Shown piece after piece: positions 17,131 to 28,536 of a stretch of DNA of 64,000 nt. The notes beneath the pieces were generated by a model. The model made no database searches. It saw only the letters and a list, made by a program, of their open reading frames with translations, and was not told the origin of the DNA. Every line of letters starts with the position of its first letter. Within the stretch, counting starts at the first letter, position 1. The translations under genes were made by a program, and so were the position numbers. This stretch comes from Actinoallomurus sp963823735 (GTDB lineage: Bacteria > Actinomycetota > Actinomycetes > Streptosporangiales > Streptosporangiaceae): positions 2,232,001 through 2,296,000 of the forward strand of contig CAWGMO010000002.1 in NCBI GenBank assembly GCA_963823735.1, given 5' to 3'.

Positions 17131-18249
17131 TCACTTACGCCAGATCAGCACCAGGGCACAGTCGTCGTCACGGCTCGCGGCCATCTCGGCGACGAGCTCT
17201 TCGGCGCCTTCGCTGAAGCCGCTCGGGACGAGGCGCTCGGCCTCGCCGAGCAGGCGGTCGATGCCCGCGTCGAGATCGCTGCCCGGCGCTTCGACGAGAC
17301 CGTCGGTGTAGAGCAGGAGCGCGTCGCCGCGGCGGAGTACGCCGCGCTCGGGTTCGGAGCTCATGTGCGGGACGACGCCGAGGACGATGCCCTTGGCCGT
17401 GCTGACGCGCCAGGTGCCGCTGCCCGCGTCGAACTGGACGGCCGGCGGGTGGCCCGCGGACTCGACGATGTACTCGCCGGTGGGCAGGTCGATGGTGAGG
17501 TGCACGGCGGTGACGAAGCCTTCGTCCCACCGCTGGCGGTGCAGGTAGTTGTTGCACGCGGGCAGGAAGCGATCGTGCTCGATCGAGCCGAGCAGGCCGC
17601 CGAACGCACCCGACAGCATCAGCGCCCTGGTGCCCGCGTCGACGCCTTTTCCGGACACGTCGACCAGGGCCACTTCGAGGGTCTTGCCGTCGCAGACCGA
17701 CACGACGAAGTCGCCGCCGAACGAGGAGCCGCCGGCCTGAAGGAGCACGACCTTGGCGTCCCAGCCCTTGGGGAGCTTGGGCATCTCGCCGTGCCTGCGC
17801 AGCCGGTCGCGCAGCTCCAGCAGCATCAGCTCGCCGCGCAGGCCCTTGACGCCGATCTGCTGCCGGCTGCGGGCCAGCACGATGGCGAGGAGCGCCGTGA
17901 TGACGATCGTCGCGATGACACCGGGCCCGACCTTGCGGAACCCGACCGCGACGGCGTCGTACAACAGGGCCAGCCCGACGACGCTCAGCAGGACCGCGAG
18001 GCTGCGTACGCGCAGCAGCAGCCCGCCCGCGAGGACCGTCAGGACGACCGCGCTCGGCGAGAACCACGTCTGCGACGCCGGCGCCGAGACCGCGATCGCG
18101 GCCGTGACGGCGATGAGGCCGATCAGCGCGTTGCGGTCACTGGTGAGCTGGCCCCGCCGAAGCCACTGGTAGAACCGCACGAGGATCGGAATCCGGCGCA
18201 GGAAGGCGCGGACTCTCGGCGGCATCAGATGGACCAGACGGCTAAGCAT
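17131..18249 (-). CDS. membrane-bound PP2C/SpoIIE-type serine phosphatase
   Basis: 372 residues from ATG 18249. The N-terminal third has several hydrophobic segments (ALIGLIAVTAAIAVSA, AVVLTVLAGGLLL, LAVLLSVVGLALLY, VIATIVITALLAIVLA), followed by a SpoIIE phosphatase domain. Metal-binding acidic motifs are seen in FVVSVCDG, VALVDVSGKGVDAG, LLLYTDGLVEA and SRDDDCALVLI. Actinomycetes use many such enzymes to dephosphorylate anti-anti-sigma factors in partner-switching pathways; no partner kinase or antagonist is adjacent, so the target is unknown. Confidence 0.9.
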   Translation of the reverse strand: MLSRLVHLMPPRVRAFLRRIPILVRFYQWLRRGQLTSDRNALIGLIAVTAAIAVSAPASQTWFSPSAVVLTVLAGGLLLRVRSLAVLLSVVGLALLYDAVAVGFRKVGPGVIATIVITALLAIVLARSRQQIGVKGLRGELMLLELRDRLRRHGEMPKLPKGWDAKVVLLQAGGSSFGGDFVVSVCDGKTLEVALVDVSGKGVDAGTRALMLSGAFGGLLGSIEHDRFLPACNNYLHRQRWDEGFVTAVHLTIDLPTGEYIVESAGHPPAVQFDAGSGTWRVSTAKGIVLGVVPHMSSEPERGVLRRGDALLLYTDGLVEAPGSDLDAGIDRLLGEAERLVPSGFSEGAEELVAEMAASRDDDCALVLIWRK

Positions 18250-18469
18250 GATGCGGGCACTGTATCGAGCATTGGCGGGTGCGCGCTGGGAGGCGCCGCA
18301 CCCTACACAAAAGTAGACCTGCCGAAATCTAGTGGCCGAATGCGGCCGAAGCACCACGGGTGAGACTTATCGGCGCCGGTGTTCGGGGGCACTATGCGAG
18401 GGTTCTTCGGGTTTCGGGGGTCCTGTCCAGGGGAGACAACAGAAACGTCATTGATCCCGGAGGTGGCCG

Positions 18470-18643
18470 ATGGGCCAGGGCATGCGAGTAACGGTCGACG
18501 CGGCGATGCGAGCGAGGGATGTGTCCCGCACCCTTCCCGAGACCGAACCGCCGCAGCCGCCCAAGCCCACCCCCCGGCAGTCGAGCGCCCGCCGAGCCGA
18601 GAAACGCCGCCTCGCCAAACGAGGCGCCGCTCCGCAGCACTGA
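18470..18643 (+). CDS. small basic conserved protein (57 aa)
   Basis: ATG 18470 with GGAGG (18459–18463) 6 nt upstream. The peptide begins MGQGMRVTVDAAMRARDVSR, then a proline-rich linker (ETEPPQPPKPTPRQ) and a basic tail (SARRAEKRRLAKRG). The strong ribosome binding site, actinobacterial codon use (mostly G/C at third positions) and the clean stop inside a bidirectional terminator argue that it is real. No function known to me. Convergent with rpiB. Confidence 0.65.
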   Translation: MGQGMRVTVDAAMRARDVSRTLPETEPPQPPKPTPRQSSARRAEKRRLAKRGAAPQH

Positions 18644-18659
18644 CCCGCGCGGGTCAGTG
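18638..18659. terminator. bidirectional palindromic terminator containing both stop codons
   Basis: Perfect 22-bp palindrome: CACTGACCCGC (18638–18648) joined directly to GCGGGTCAGTG (18649–18659). It contains the TGA of the plus-strand small gene (18641–18643) and the TGA of rpiB (18654–18656). Confidence 0.7.
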
Positions 18660-19121
18660 AAGGGGCGGGAACTCCCCGGTCTGCTCGAAGGCGGTGAGCA
18701 TGGCGATCCGGCGGGCGTGGCGGACGCCGCCGGAGAACGGGGTGGTCAGGAACGTCTCCACGAACGTGGTCGCCTCCTCCACCGTGTGCATGCGCGCGCC
18801 GACGCTCACGACGTTCGCGTCGTTGTGCTCGCGGGCCAGCCGCGCGGTCTCCTCGCTCCACGCCAGCCCGCAGCGCACACCGGACACCTTGTTGGCGGCG
18901 ATGGCCTCGCCGTTGCCCGAGCCGCCGATGACGATGCCGAGCGAGCCCGGGTCGGCGACCACCCTCGCCGCGGCGAGGGTGACGAACGGCGGGTAGTCGT
19001 CGTCCGCGTCGTACACCTCGGGGCCGCAGTCGACCGGCTCGTGGTCGTGGGAAGTCAGCCAGTCGATGAGGTGCCGTTTGAGTTCGAAGCCCGCGTGGTC
19101 GGAGCCCAGGTAGACGCGCAT
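18654..19121 (-). CDS. rpiB: ribose-5-phosphate isomerase B
   Basis: 155 residues, the usual length for actinobacterial RpiB. SDHAGFELKRHLI carries the substrate-binding Asp/His, GIVIGGSGNGEAIAANKVSGVRCGLAW the GSGNG phosphate loop and catalytic segment (the active-site Cys of E. coli RpiB is not at the same position, as usual in actinobacteria), and GARMHTVEEA the conserved His. Interconverts ribose-5-phosphate and ribulose-5-phosphate in the pentose phosphate pathway. Stands 49 bp after the aldehyde dehydrogenase on the same strand. Confidence 0.93.
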   Translation of the reverse strand: MRVYLGSDHAGFELKRHLIDWLTSHDHEPVDCGPEVYDADDDYPPFVTLAAARVVADPGSLGIVIGGSGNGEAIAANKVSGVRCGLAWSEETARLAREHNDANVVSVGARMHTVEEATTFVETFLTTPFSGGVRHARRIAMLTAFEQTGEFPPLH

Positions 19122-19170
19122 GGCAGCAAATACTGCCAGGTCGCGTCACCCGTCACACCCGCGCCCGACC

Positions 19171-20580
<1,410 letters not shown>

Positions 20581-20647
20581 GCCCTCATCCTTCCCCGGCG
20601 AGCACGCGCGAGCCACCCGGGGACGGACCGAGTTTCGAACCGCCTGG

Positions 20648-20671
20648 TGAGGGCCGCAGTGACGGCCCTCA
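20648..20671 (-). terminator. hairpin terminator of the DsbA-fold reductase gene
   Basis: Perfect 9-bp stem TGAGGGCCG (20648–20656) / CGGCCCTCA (20663–20671), loop CAGTGA, 12 bp past the stop at 20683. Confidence 0.7.
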
Positions 20672-20682
20672 CACCGCGGGCG

Positions 20683-21297
20683 TCAGTCGAAGATGGGGTC
20701 GCGCGTACGGCTGCGCTTGAGCTCGAAGAAGCCGTCCGTCTCGGCGACGAGGCGTACGCCGTCCCACAGCTTCGCGGCGGCCTCACCACGGGGAATGGGC
20801 GAGACGACCGGGCCGAAGAACGAGGCGCCGGCCACGGAGATCACCGGGGTGCCGACGTCGTAGCCGACCCGCTCGATGCCGTCGGCGTGCGAGGCGCGCA
20901 GCGCGGTGTCGTACTGGTCCGTCGTCATGGCGTCGGCGAGTGAGCGGTCGAGGCCGGCGGCCTCCAGGGCCTCCTCGATGACCTCGCGGGTCTTGGGGGC
21001 CTTCTCGTTGTGGAAGCGGGTGCCCAGCTCGGTGTAGAGCTTCCCGAGCACCTCGGCGCCGTACTTCTGCTCGGCCGCGATGGCGACGCGTACCGGACCC
21101 CAGGCGTCCTTCATGGCCTGCTGGTACTTCTCGGGCAGGTCGCGTCCCTCGTTCAGCACCGACAGGCTCATGACGTGCCAGCGCACCTCGATGGGCCTCT
21201 GCCGCTCTACCTCGAGGATCCAGCGCGACGTGATCCAGGCCCACGGGCACATGGGGTCGAACCAGAAGTCGACGGGCGTGCTTTCGGTGTCGGACAC
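20683..21297 (-). CDS. DsbA-fold mycothiol-dependent nitroreductase/disulfide reductase (Rv2466c family)
   Basis: 204 residues from GTG 21297, preferred because GGAGG lies 5 nt upstream; a TTG four codons earlier would put that ribosome binding site inside the gene. Thioredoxin-fold active site in FWFDPMCPWAWITSRW, the CPWA form characteristic of the Mycobacterium tuberculosis Rv2466c family. PVISVAGASFFGPVVSPIP holds the cis-Pro loop. These cytoplasmic enzymes use mycothiol as electron donor and take part in oxidative defence. Divergent from pepN. Confidence 0.88.
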   Translation of the reverse strand: MSDTESTPVDFWFDPMCPWAWITSRWILEVERQRPIEVRWHVMSLSVLNEGRDLPEKYQQAMKDAWGPVRVAIAAEQKYGAEVLGKLYTELGTRFHNEKAPKTREVIEEALEAAGLDRSLADAMTTDQYDTALRASHADGIERVGYDVGTPVISVAGASFFGPVVSPIPRGEAAAKLWDGVRLVAETDGFFELKRSRTRDPIFD

Positions 21298-21464
21298 CGC
21301 AGCCTCCAAATATTCGGACGTGTTTGCTTCGGAAACCTCCGGGCACCCCTGTCCATTCCGCGTCCCACCACGCAGGGTTAGATGAGCAGGCTGATGGCCT
21401 GCGCGACCCGCCGGGCCTTACTGTGGGCCTTGACAATGATGTCTTCACGAGGCGAGGAGTTCAC

Positions 21465-23996
21465 TTGGCTGGCAACCTGACGCGTGACGAGGCGCGCGAA
21501 CGCGCCCGGCTGCTCACCGTCGAGTCGTACAACGTCGACCTCGACCTGACGACGGGAGCGGAGACGTTCGTCTCCGACACCACCGTCAGGTTCGGCTGCT
21601 CACAGCCCGGCGCCTCCAGCTTCGCCGACCTGCACGGCGCGAAGATCCGCGAGGTCACGCTGAACGGCCAGGCGCTGGACCCCGCGTCGTACGACCCGGA
21701 GAAGGGCCGCATCCCGCTGCCGCGCCTCATCGCCTCCAACGAGCTGCGCGTGGTCGCCGACACGGACTACTCCCGCACCGGCGAGGGTCTGCACCGGTTC
21801 GTCGACCCGGTGGACCAGGAGGTCTACCTCTACACGCAGTTCGAGACGTGCGACGCGCACCGGATGTACACCTGTTTCGACCAGCCCGACCTGAAGGCGA
21901 AGTTCGAGCTGAGCGTGACCGCGCCGGAGCACTGGCAGGTCATCACGAACAACGCCCCCGACCGTGAGGACCGCGGCCGCTGGCACTTCCCGGCGACGCC
22001 GGGCATCTCGACCTACATCACCGCGCTGGTCGCGGGGCCGTACCACGTCGTCCGCGACGAGTACCGCGAGGGCGAGCAGGTCATCCCGCTGGGCGCGTAC
22101 TGCCGCTCCAGCCTCGCCGAGTTCTTCGACGCCGACGCGATCTTCGAGGTCACCCGGCAGGGGTTCGACTTCTTCCGCGAGACGTTCGCGCGGCCGTACC
22201 CCTTCGACAAGTACGACCAGATCTTCGTGCCGGAGTTCAACGCGGGCGCGATGGAGAACGCCGGCTGCGTGACCTACCTGGAGGACTACGTCTTCCGGTC
22301 CCGCGTGACCGACGCCTCGTACGAGCGGCGCGCCGAGACGATCCTGCACGAGATGGCGCACATGTGGTTCGGCGACCTCGTGACGATGCGCTGGTGGGAC
22401 GACCTGTGGCTGAACGAGTCGTTCGCCACCTACATGAGCGTGCTCTGCCAGTCCGAGGCGACGCGGTGGACCGGGGCGTGGACCACGTTCGCGAACCTCT
22501 GGAAGACCTGGGCGTACCGCCAGGACCAGCTGCCCTCCACGCACCCGATCTCGGCGGACATCCCCGACATCCGGGCGGTCGAGGTCAACTTCGACGGCAT
22601 CACGTACGCCAAGGGCGCGAGCGTGCTGAAGCAGCTCGTCGCCTACGTCGGGCGCGACAACTTCATCAGCGGCGTCCGCAGCTACTTCGACCGGCACGCG
22701 TGGGGCAACACCTCGCTGTCGGACCTCCTCGACGCGCTGGAGGAGACCTCGGGGCGCGACCTGGCCTCCTGGTCCAAGGAGTGGCTGGAGACCGCGGGCG
22801 TCAACATGCTGCGGCCCTCGTACGAGGTCGACGACGAGGGGAACTTCACCGCGTTCTCGGTGCTGCAGGAGGCTCCGCAGGATCACCCGACGCTGCGGTC
22901 GCACCGCGTCGCGGTCGGCCTGTACGACCGCACCGACGTCGGCATCGTCCGCCGCAAGCGCGTCGAGCTGGACATCGTCGGCGCGCGTACCGACGTGCCG
23001 GAGCTGGTCGGCGAGCGCCGTCCGGACCTCGTGCTGGTCAACGACGACGACCTGACGTACGCGAAGGTCCGGCTCGACGAGCACTCGATGCGCGGCCTGA
23101 TCGGCGGCATCGGCGACATCACCGAGGGTCTGCCGCGCGCGCTGTGCTGGTCCTCCGCGTGGGACATGTGCCGTGACGCGGAGCTGGCGGCGCGCGACTA
23201 CGTGCGCCTCATGCTGTCCGGCATCCGCGGCGTCACCGACATCTCGGTGGCGCAGACGCTGCTCCGGCAGGCGCGGATGGCGACGACGCAGTTCGCCGAC
23301 CCGGCGTGGCGCGAGAGCGGCCTGACGCTGATGGCCGACGAGCTGCACCAGATGCTGACCGCCGCGGAGGCCGGCTCGGACTGGCAGCTGACGTACACGC
23401 TGGCGTTCGCGTCGGTGGCGCGTTCGGAGGCGCACGTCGCGTTCGTCCGCGGGCTGCTGGACGGCACCGTGGTCCTCGACGGCCTGGCCGTCGACACGGA
23501 GCTGCGCTGGTCGCTGCTGCGCCGCCTGGTCGTACGCGGTGCCGCCGCGCCGTCCGAGATCGACGCGGAGCTGCGCCGTGACCCGACGGCCGCGGGCGAG
23601 CGGCATGCCGCGGGTCTGCACGCCGCCGTGCCGAACCCCGAGGCCAAGGCCGCGGCGTGGGAGCGGATCATCGCGGGTGACCTGCCGAACGCCGTGTACC
23701 GCGCGACGCTCGGCGGCTTCGTGGACACCGACGACGTGAGACTCCTGGAGCCCTACGTCGAGAGGTACTTCGACGAGGTCGCCCGTGTCTGGTCGGCGTG
23801 GTCCAGCGACATGTCCAGCACGTTCGCCGAGAACGCCTACCCGTTCCAGGTGTACTCCCAGGACACCGTCGACCGGACCACGGCCTACATCGAGTCGGAG
23901 AACCCCCCGCCGGCCCTGCGCCGCCTGCTCACCGAGGGCCGTGACGGCCTGTCCCGGGCCCTGCGCGCGCAGGCCAAGGACCGCTCGGCGACCTGA
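21465..23996 (+). CDS. pepN: aminopeptidase N (M1 metallopeptidase)
   Basis: 843 residues from TTG 21465, chosen because AGGAG (21455–21459) lies 5 nt upstream and the protein then opens as actinobacterial PepN does (AGNLTRDEARERARLL). Exopeptidase motif GAMEN at about residue 261. Zinc motif HEMAH at about 295 with the distal Glu in WLNESFA about 19 residues on; YEGAxxY-type residues lie further along. The C-terminal ERAP1-like helical domain completes the usual length. Removes N-terminal residues from peptides in the cytoplasm. Divergent from the Rv2466c-like gene. Confidence 0.95.
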   Translation: MAGNLTRDEARERARLLTVESYNVDLDLTTGAETFVSDTTVRFGCSQPGASSFADLHGAKIREVTLNGQALDPASYDPEKGRIPLPRLIASNELRVVADTDYSRTGEGLHRFVDPVDQEVYLYTQFETCDAHRMYTCFDQPDLKAKFELSVTAPEHWQVITNNAPDREDRGRWHFPATPGISTYITALVAGPYHVVRDEYREGEQVIPLGAYCRSSLAEFFDADAIFEVTRQGFDFFRETFARPYPFDKYDQIFVPEFNAGAMENAGCVTYLEDYVFRSRVTDASYERRAETILHEMAHMWFGDLVTMRWWDDLWLNESFATYMSVLCQSEATRWTGAWTTFANLWKTWAYRQDQLPSTHPISADIPDIRAVEVNFDGITYAKGASVLKQLVAYVGRDNFISGVRSYFDRHAWGNTSLSDLLDALEETSGRDLASWSKEWLETAGVNMLRPSYEVDDEGNFTAFSVLQEAPQDHPTLRSHRVAVGLYDRTDVGIVRRKRVELDIVGARTDVPELVGERRPDLVLVNDDDLTYAKVRLDEHSMRGLIGGIGDITEGLPRALCWSSAWDMCRDAELAARDYVRLMLSGIRGVTDISVAQTLLRQARMATTQFADPAWRESGLTLMADELHQMLTAAEAGSDWQLTYTLAFASVARSEAHVAFVRGLLDGTVVLDGLAVDTELRWSLLRRLVVRGAAAPSEIDAELRRDPTAAGERHAAGLHAAVPNPEAKAAAWERIIAGDLPNAVYRATLGGFVDTDDVRLLEPYVERYFDEVARVWSAWSSDMSSTFAENAYPFQVYSQDTVDRTTAYIESENPPPALRRLLTEGRDGLSRALRAQAKDRSAT

Positions 23997-24002
23997 TCGG
24001 CC

Positions 24003-25070
24003 GTGACGGGACTCTCGGACGCGCCGGGCTCGTGGCAGAGTGGTCGAGTGGAGACGGCGCTCGAGGTTTTGACGTCACTCGCCCGGCGGTACGCCTTCGG
24101 CGACCTGGCCGCGCTGTGCGAGGCCGGTGCCGCGGGCCTGCCGCCGGACGTATCGGCCGAGATCAGGCTGCTGTGCTCGTTCGGGCAGCGCCTGATCGAC
24201 CTCGACGCCGAGGACTTCGGCGTACGTGAGCGGACCGGTGACCCGGTGGTCGACGCCTACCGGGTCCCCGAAGACCTGCTGGCCCGCGCGCGGGCCAGCA
24301 GGATGCCGCAGTCGGCCAAGGAGCGTACGCGCGGCGCGCTGCGCACGCTCCGGCCGGCGTACGGCCTCCTGCTGGAGGTCATCGAGGTGCGCTGGATGCG
24401 GCGTGAGATGGCGGCGCTGGTCGCCGCCGTGCACATCGCCGCTGAGTACCTCCCGCTGCTGGCCTGGGAGCCGGTGCTCGGGCACGCCGGCGACCCGGCC
24501 CTGCTGCCGCTGTCGGTGACGGGGCCGGGCAGCCGGTTCGGCGTCTCGTCCGAGACGGGCGGCCGTCCGCGCGACTGCGACCTGACGCGGCCCGAGCAGT
24601 CGGCCGCCGAGCGCGCGCTGCGGGTGTCGCGCGAGCCCGGTCCGGGCTGGCGCGCCTACCTCGACCGCCAGCACAGCACGGTCGCCTCGGCGCTGAGCAC
24701 CTGCGCGGCGTCCTGCCGCACCCCGTGCGACGTGCTCACGCGGCACGAGCCGGAGGTCCTCGGCCCGCTGGTCGAGCGGGCCAAGCTCGCGCGTGAGTTC
24801 TCCGACGGCGCGCTCGTACGCCTGCGGCACGCCGCGCCCGTCGGCCACGGTTTCGGCGTGCCCAACCCCGAGGAGGTCTCGGAGGCGTGGGAGCGCACGC
24901 GCCGGTCGCTGGGGCGGCTGCCGCTCGGCGCGCCGGTCCTCGCGGCCGAGGGCGGCTACCCGCTGGCCGGGCTCCCCGAGGCGATGACGGCTGCGGCCGG
25001 GCACGCCATCGTGCCCGACACGCTGCTCCGTGACGTCTCCGCCTACCTCGTCAAGATCCTGGAGCGCTGA
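24003..25070 (+). CDS. conserved hypothetical protein
   Basis: Up to 355 residues from GTG 24003 (7 bp after pepN); GTG 24048 is an alternative giving 340 residues and a better conserved-looking start (VETALEVLTSLARRY). The protein is helical, without signal peptide or membrane segment. A cysteine group sits in ALSTCAASCRTPCDVL (about residue 235), possibly metal-binding. I do not recognise the family. Probably co-transcribed with pepN. It overlaps the 3′ end of malQ by 20 bp. Confidence 0.65.
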   Translation: MTGLSDAPGSWQSGRVETALEVLTSLARRYAFGDLAALCEAGAAGLPPDVSAEIRLLCSFGQRLIDLDAEDFGVRERTGDPVVDAYRVPEDLLARARASRMPQSAKERTRGALRTLRPAYGLLLEVIEVRWMRREMAALVAAVHIAAEYLPLLAWEPVLGHAGDPALLPLSVTGPGSRFGVSSETGGRPRDCDLTRPEQSAAERALRVSREPGPGWRAYLDRQHSTVASALSTCAASCRTPCDVLTRHEPEVLGPLVERAKLAREFSDGALVRLRHAAPVGHGFGVPNPEEVSEAWERTRRSLGRLPLGAPVLAAEGGYPLAGLPEAMTAAAGHAIVPDTLLRDVSAYLVKILER

Positions 25071-27104
25071 GCCCGTCGCGTACGGGCCGTACGGCGGCGA
25101 GCAGCCGCCGGTCGCCCGGCAGGTCGTCGATCAGCACCGGACGTCCTTCGGCGTCCGCGAGCGGCACCCGCCAGTTCGGGTACTCATCGGTGGTTCCGGG
25201 CTGGTTCTGGGTGCGCCGCTCCCCCACCGCGTCGGCGAGCGAGACGCCGATGAGCCGCGCGGGCGTACGCGCCAGCAGCGCGTGCATCGCCGCGACCATG
25301 TCGCCGGGGTCCAGGCCGAGGGAGGTCAGCAGCTCGCGCCACCCGGCGAGCGAGCGCTCCTGCTCGGCGTACTCCTCGGCGGCCGGGCGGGTGAGCAGGC
25401 CCAGGCGCTCGCGCAGCTCGATGTGGTCGCCGTGCAGGAATCCCTCGATCGGCGGCATGTCATGGGTGCCGACGGTGGCGAGGGAGCGCTCGCGCCACTT
25501 CGCGGGCGGCAGCGGCGCTCCGTCCGCGTCGCGTTCGAACCAGCCCAATGAGGTCCCGAAGACCCCTCGGTGGGCGAAGACCTCGCGCATGTGGTTCTCG
25601 ACGGTACCGAGGTCCTCGCCGACGACGACCGCGCCGGCCGCGTGGGCCTCGGTGAGGAGCACGCCGAGCATCTCGTCGTACGGGTAGGCGACGTAGGTCC
25701 CCTCGGCGGCGGACATGCCGTCGGGCACCCACCACAGCCGGAACACCTGCATCGCGTGGTCGAGGCGCAGGCCGCCCGCGTGCCGCAGGACGTGCCGGAG
25801 CATGTCGCGGTACGGGGCGTAGCCGGAGGCCGCGAGCCGCTGCGGGTGCCACGGCGGCTGGCCCCAGCCCTGGCCGACCTGGTTGAAGGCGTCCGGGGGC
25901 GCGCCGACGGTCATCCCGGAGGCGAACAGGTCCTGGTACGCCCAGGCGTCCGCGCCGCCGGGGTCGACGCCGACGGCGAGGTCGTGGATGACCCCGATCG
26001 GCATCCCGGCCTCCAGCGCCGCGCTCTGCACCGCGCCGAGCTGTTCGTCCAGGAGCCACTGCAGCCAGGAGTGGAAGCCGACCCGGCCGTTCAGGCGTTC
26101 GCGCTCGCCGGCGACGCCCGGCGACTCCGGGTCGTGCAGCCACGCGGGCCACGAACGCCAGTCGGCGCCGTGCACCTCGGCCAACGCGCACCAGGTGGCG
26201 AACGCGGTCAGCGCCTCGCCCTCGCGCTCGCGGTACGCCCGGTAGGCGGTCTCGCGCGCCTCCGAGCGCGGCACGGCGTACAGCAGCTCCAGCGCGGCGC
26301 CCTTGGCGGCCCACACGGCGTCGCGGTCGAGCTCGCCGAGGTCGTGGTCGCGTGCCTTCGCCGGGGCGGCCAGCTCGTCGACGCGCCCGCGCAGGCCGGG
26401 GCCGGAGGAGGAGTACTCGGGGACGTCCTCGGGGCGGATGTAGAGCGGGCTCGTGAAGCGCCGGCTCATCGGGAGGTACGGCGAGGGGCTGATCGGCGAC
26501 GAGGGCTCACCGGCGTGCAGCGGGTTGACCAGCACGAACCCGGCGCCGAGGTCACGAGCGCTCCACGTCGCCAGCTCGCGCAGGTCGGCGAGGTCACCGA
26601 GCCCCACGAGCCTCGGGAGCGCGCGGAGTAGAGCTGCGCCATGAACCCCCACTCGCGCCCGGCGGGCTCGGGCGCGCGTGCCGGCGCGACGAGCAGCGGC
26701 ACGCTCTCCTCGCGGTCGCCGGCGCGCGCGTGCACGGTGTGGAGGCCGGGCGGCACCTCCGGCGGCAGGTGGTACGCCTGGCGTCCGTCGTCCGCGGCGG
26801 GCCCGGCGGGGGCGAGGCCGACCTCGCCTCCGCCGGTGAGCGCGACCCGCAGGCCGGCTCCGCGCGCGGCGAGGATCTCCTCGCCGGCGTAGGCCACCAC
26901 CGACGGCGGGAGGAGGCGCTCGCGCCGCTCGCGCCCGAGGCGTTCCAGCTCGTCGCGTACGGCGTCCGCGGACCCGGTGTCGACGCCCAGCGAGGTCAGG
27001 ACGGCCCTGATCGTCTCGGATGAGACATCGGTGTGCCGGCCGCGCCAGTCGACGTAGGAGGTTCCGACGCCGTACGCGGCGGCCAGTTCATTGAGATCGT
27101 TCAC
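25051..27104 (-). pseudogene. malQ: 4-alpha-glucanotransferase (amylomaltase), one-base frameshift
   Basis: Starts at GTG 27104 with the actinobacterial MalQ N-terminal domain (NDLNELAAAYGVGTSYVDW). After WGFMAQLYSARSRGSWG, near 26602–26605, the frame changes and continues as LGDLADLRELATWSARDLGAG to the stop at 25051. Adding one G to a run of four restores a protein of about 684 residues. Catalytic positions are intact: nucleophile Asp in GLRLDHAMQVFRLWW, acid/base Glu in VVGEDLGTV and the third Asp in VGTHDMPP. It transfers α-1,4-glucan segments in maltose/glycogen metabolism. The clean homology on both sides argues for a sequencing error. It follows the amidase gene by 22 bp. Confidence 0.85.
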
Positions 27105-27126
27105 GGAGAAGACGATGCCCCGTAGA

Positions 27127-28536
27127 TCATCCCCAAATCGGCGGATGGCGGTCGGCCCACGGCCGGGCGGCCTCCAATTGCGCGGAGAGGGCGATGAGCG
27201 TGGCCTCCTCGCTCATCCGGCCGGCCAGCATGACGCCGATGGGCAGGCCCGCGTCGCTCCAGTACAGCGGCACGCTGACGGCGGGCTGGCCGGAGATGTT
27301 GTAGACGGAGGTGAACGGCGTGAAGCGCTTCTGGAGCTCGAAGTTCTCCTCCGGGGTCTGGTCGTCGAAATAGCCGATCGGCACCGGCGGCAGCGCGAGC
27401 GTCGGCGACAGGATGGCGTCGTACTGGTTCGTGACGGGCAGCGCGGTGCGCACGGCCATCTGCAGCGCCGCCAGCGCGTGGAAGAGCTGCGGCGCCGAGA
27501 TGGCGTTGCCGCGCTCGCGCAGCCAGCGGGTGAGGGGCCGCAGGCGCTCCTCGCGGTCGGGGGCGACCGGCGTCAGCGTGGCCATGGACGCCCAGAGGGT
27601 CTCGAAGTGCGGGACGAGGCCGGCGTTCCACGGGATGTCGATGTCCTCGACCTCGTGGCCCAGCTCGGTGAGCAGGCGGGTGGCGTCCTCGTAGGCGGCC
27701 ATGCAGTCGGGGTGCACCTCGGCGCCGGGCACGGCGGGGGTCGCGTTACGGCCGATGCGCAGGCGTCCGGGGGTGCGCTCGGCGGCCTCCAGGAAGGTGC
27801 CCGCCTGGGGCGCGGCGAAGTACATGTCGCCGGGGGTATTGCCGGTCATGACGTCGAGGAGGACCGCCGCGTCGCGGACCGAACGAGCGATAGGACCGCA
27901 TGTGGACAGACCGGCCAAATCGGGAACAATCGGCCCCTGGCTGATCCGGCCGCGCGTCGGCTTGATGCCGAACAGGCCACAAAGGCTGGCCGGAATGCGG
28001 ATCGAACCGCCACCGTCGCTCCCCTGCGCGACCGGCGCGAGACCCGCCGCGACGGCCGCCGCCGCGCCGCCGCTCGACCCGCCCGCCGAACGCTCCAGAT
28101 CCCACGGCGTACGCGCGGGAAGCGTCACGGAGTTCTCCGTATAACAGGGCAGCCCGAATTCCGGCGTATTGGTCTTACCGAGCAGAATCGTGCCGGCTTC
28201 CCGCAGGAAGGTGACAACGTGGTCGTCACCGAATCCCTCGAAATCGTCGAACGCCGCCGAGCCGAGCGTCATCGGAACGCCCTTCACCATGTTCAAATCC
28301 TTGATGGGCACGGGCACGCCCAGCAGAGGTGAGGCGTCGCCTTGCACGACGGCCTTCTCGGCCGCTCTCGCCTGCTCACGGGCGATCTCGGCGGTCACTG
28401 TGACGTAGGCGCCGACCTGGTCGTTCAGGCGGTCGATACGCTCAAGGTAGTGTTCGGTGATGTCGACGGGGGAGATCTCGCGGGCACGGATCGCGGCGGC
28501 CTGCTCACGCGCGCTGAGGTCATGAATATGCGTCAC
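27127..28536 (-). CDS. amidase (amidase-signature family)
   Basis: 469 residues from GTG 28536 (VTHIHDLSAREQAAAIRA); the frame is open further upstream but without similarity. Ser–Ser–Lys triad visible: Lys in VPIKDLN (about 79), cis-Ser in RSAGGSSGGAAAAVAAG (about 154) and nucleophile Ser in GSDGGGSIRIPAS (about 178). Hydrolyses an amide bond; the substrate is not predictable. It is not GatA, since no gatB/gatC are nearby and the C-terminus is of the general amidase type. Upstream of malQ on the same strand; divergent from the NERD gene. Confidence 0.93.
   Translation of the reverse strand: MTHIHDLSAREQAAAIRAREISPVDITEHYLERIDRLNDQVGAYVTVTAEIAREQARAAEKAVVQGDASPLLGVPVPIKDLNMVKGVPMTLGSAAFDDFEGFGDDHVVTFLREAGTILLGKTNTPEFGLPCYTENSVTLPARTPWDLERSAGGSSGGAAAAVAAGLAPVAQGSDGGGSIRIPASLCGLFGIKPTRGRISQGPIVPDLAGLSTCGPIARSVRDAAVLLDVMTGNTPGDMYFAAPQAGTFLEAAERTPGRLRIGRNATPAVPGAEVHPDCMAAYEDATRLLTELGHEVEDIDIPWNAGLVPHFETLWASMATLTPVAPDREERLRPLTRWLRERGNAISAPQLFHALAALQMAVRTALPVTNQYDAILSPTLALPPVPIGYFDDQTPEENFELQKRFTPFTSVYNISGQPAVSVPLYWSDAGLPIGVMLAGRMSEEATLIALSAQLEAARPWADRHPPIWG

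Noticed and set aside
21600..23621. 673-codon open frame antisense to pepN
   Set aside because: Complementary-strand artefact of codon bias; Arg/Val/Asp-rich with no motifs, while pepN on the other strand is unmistakable.
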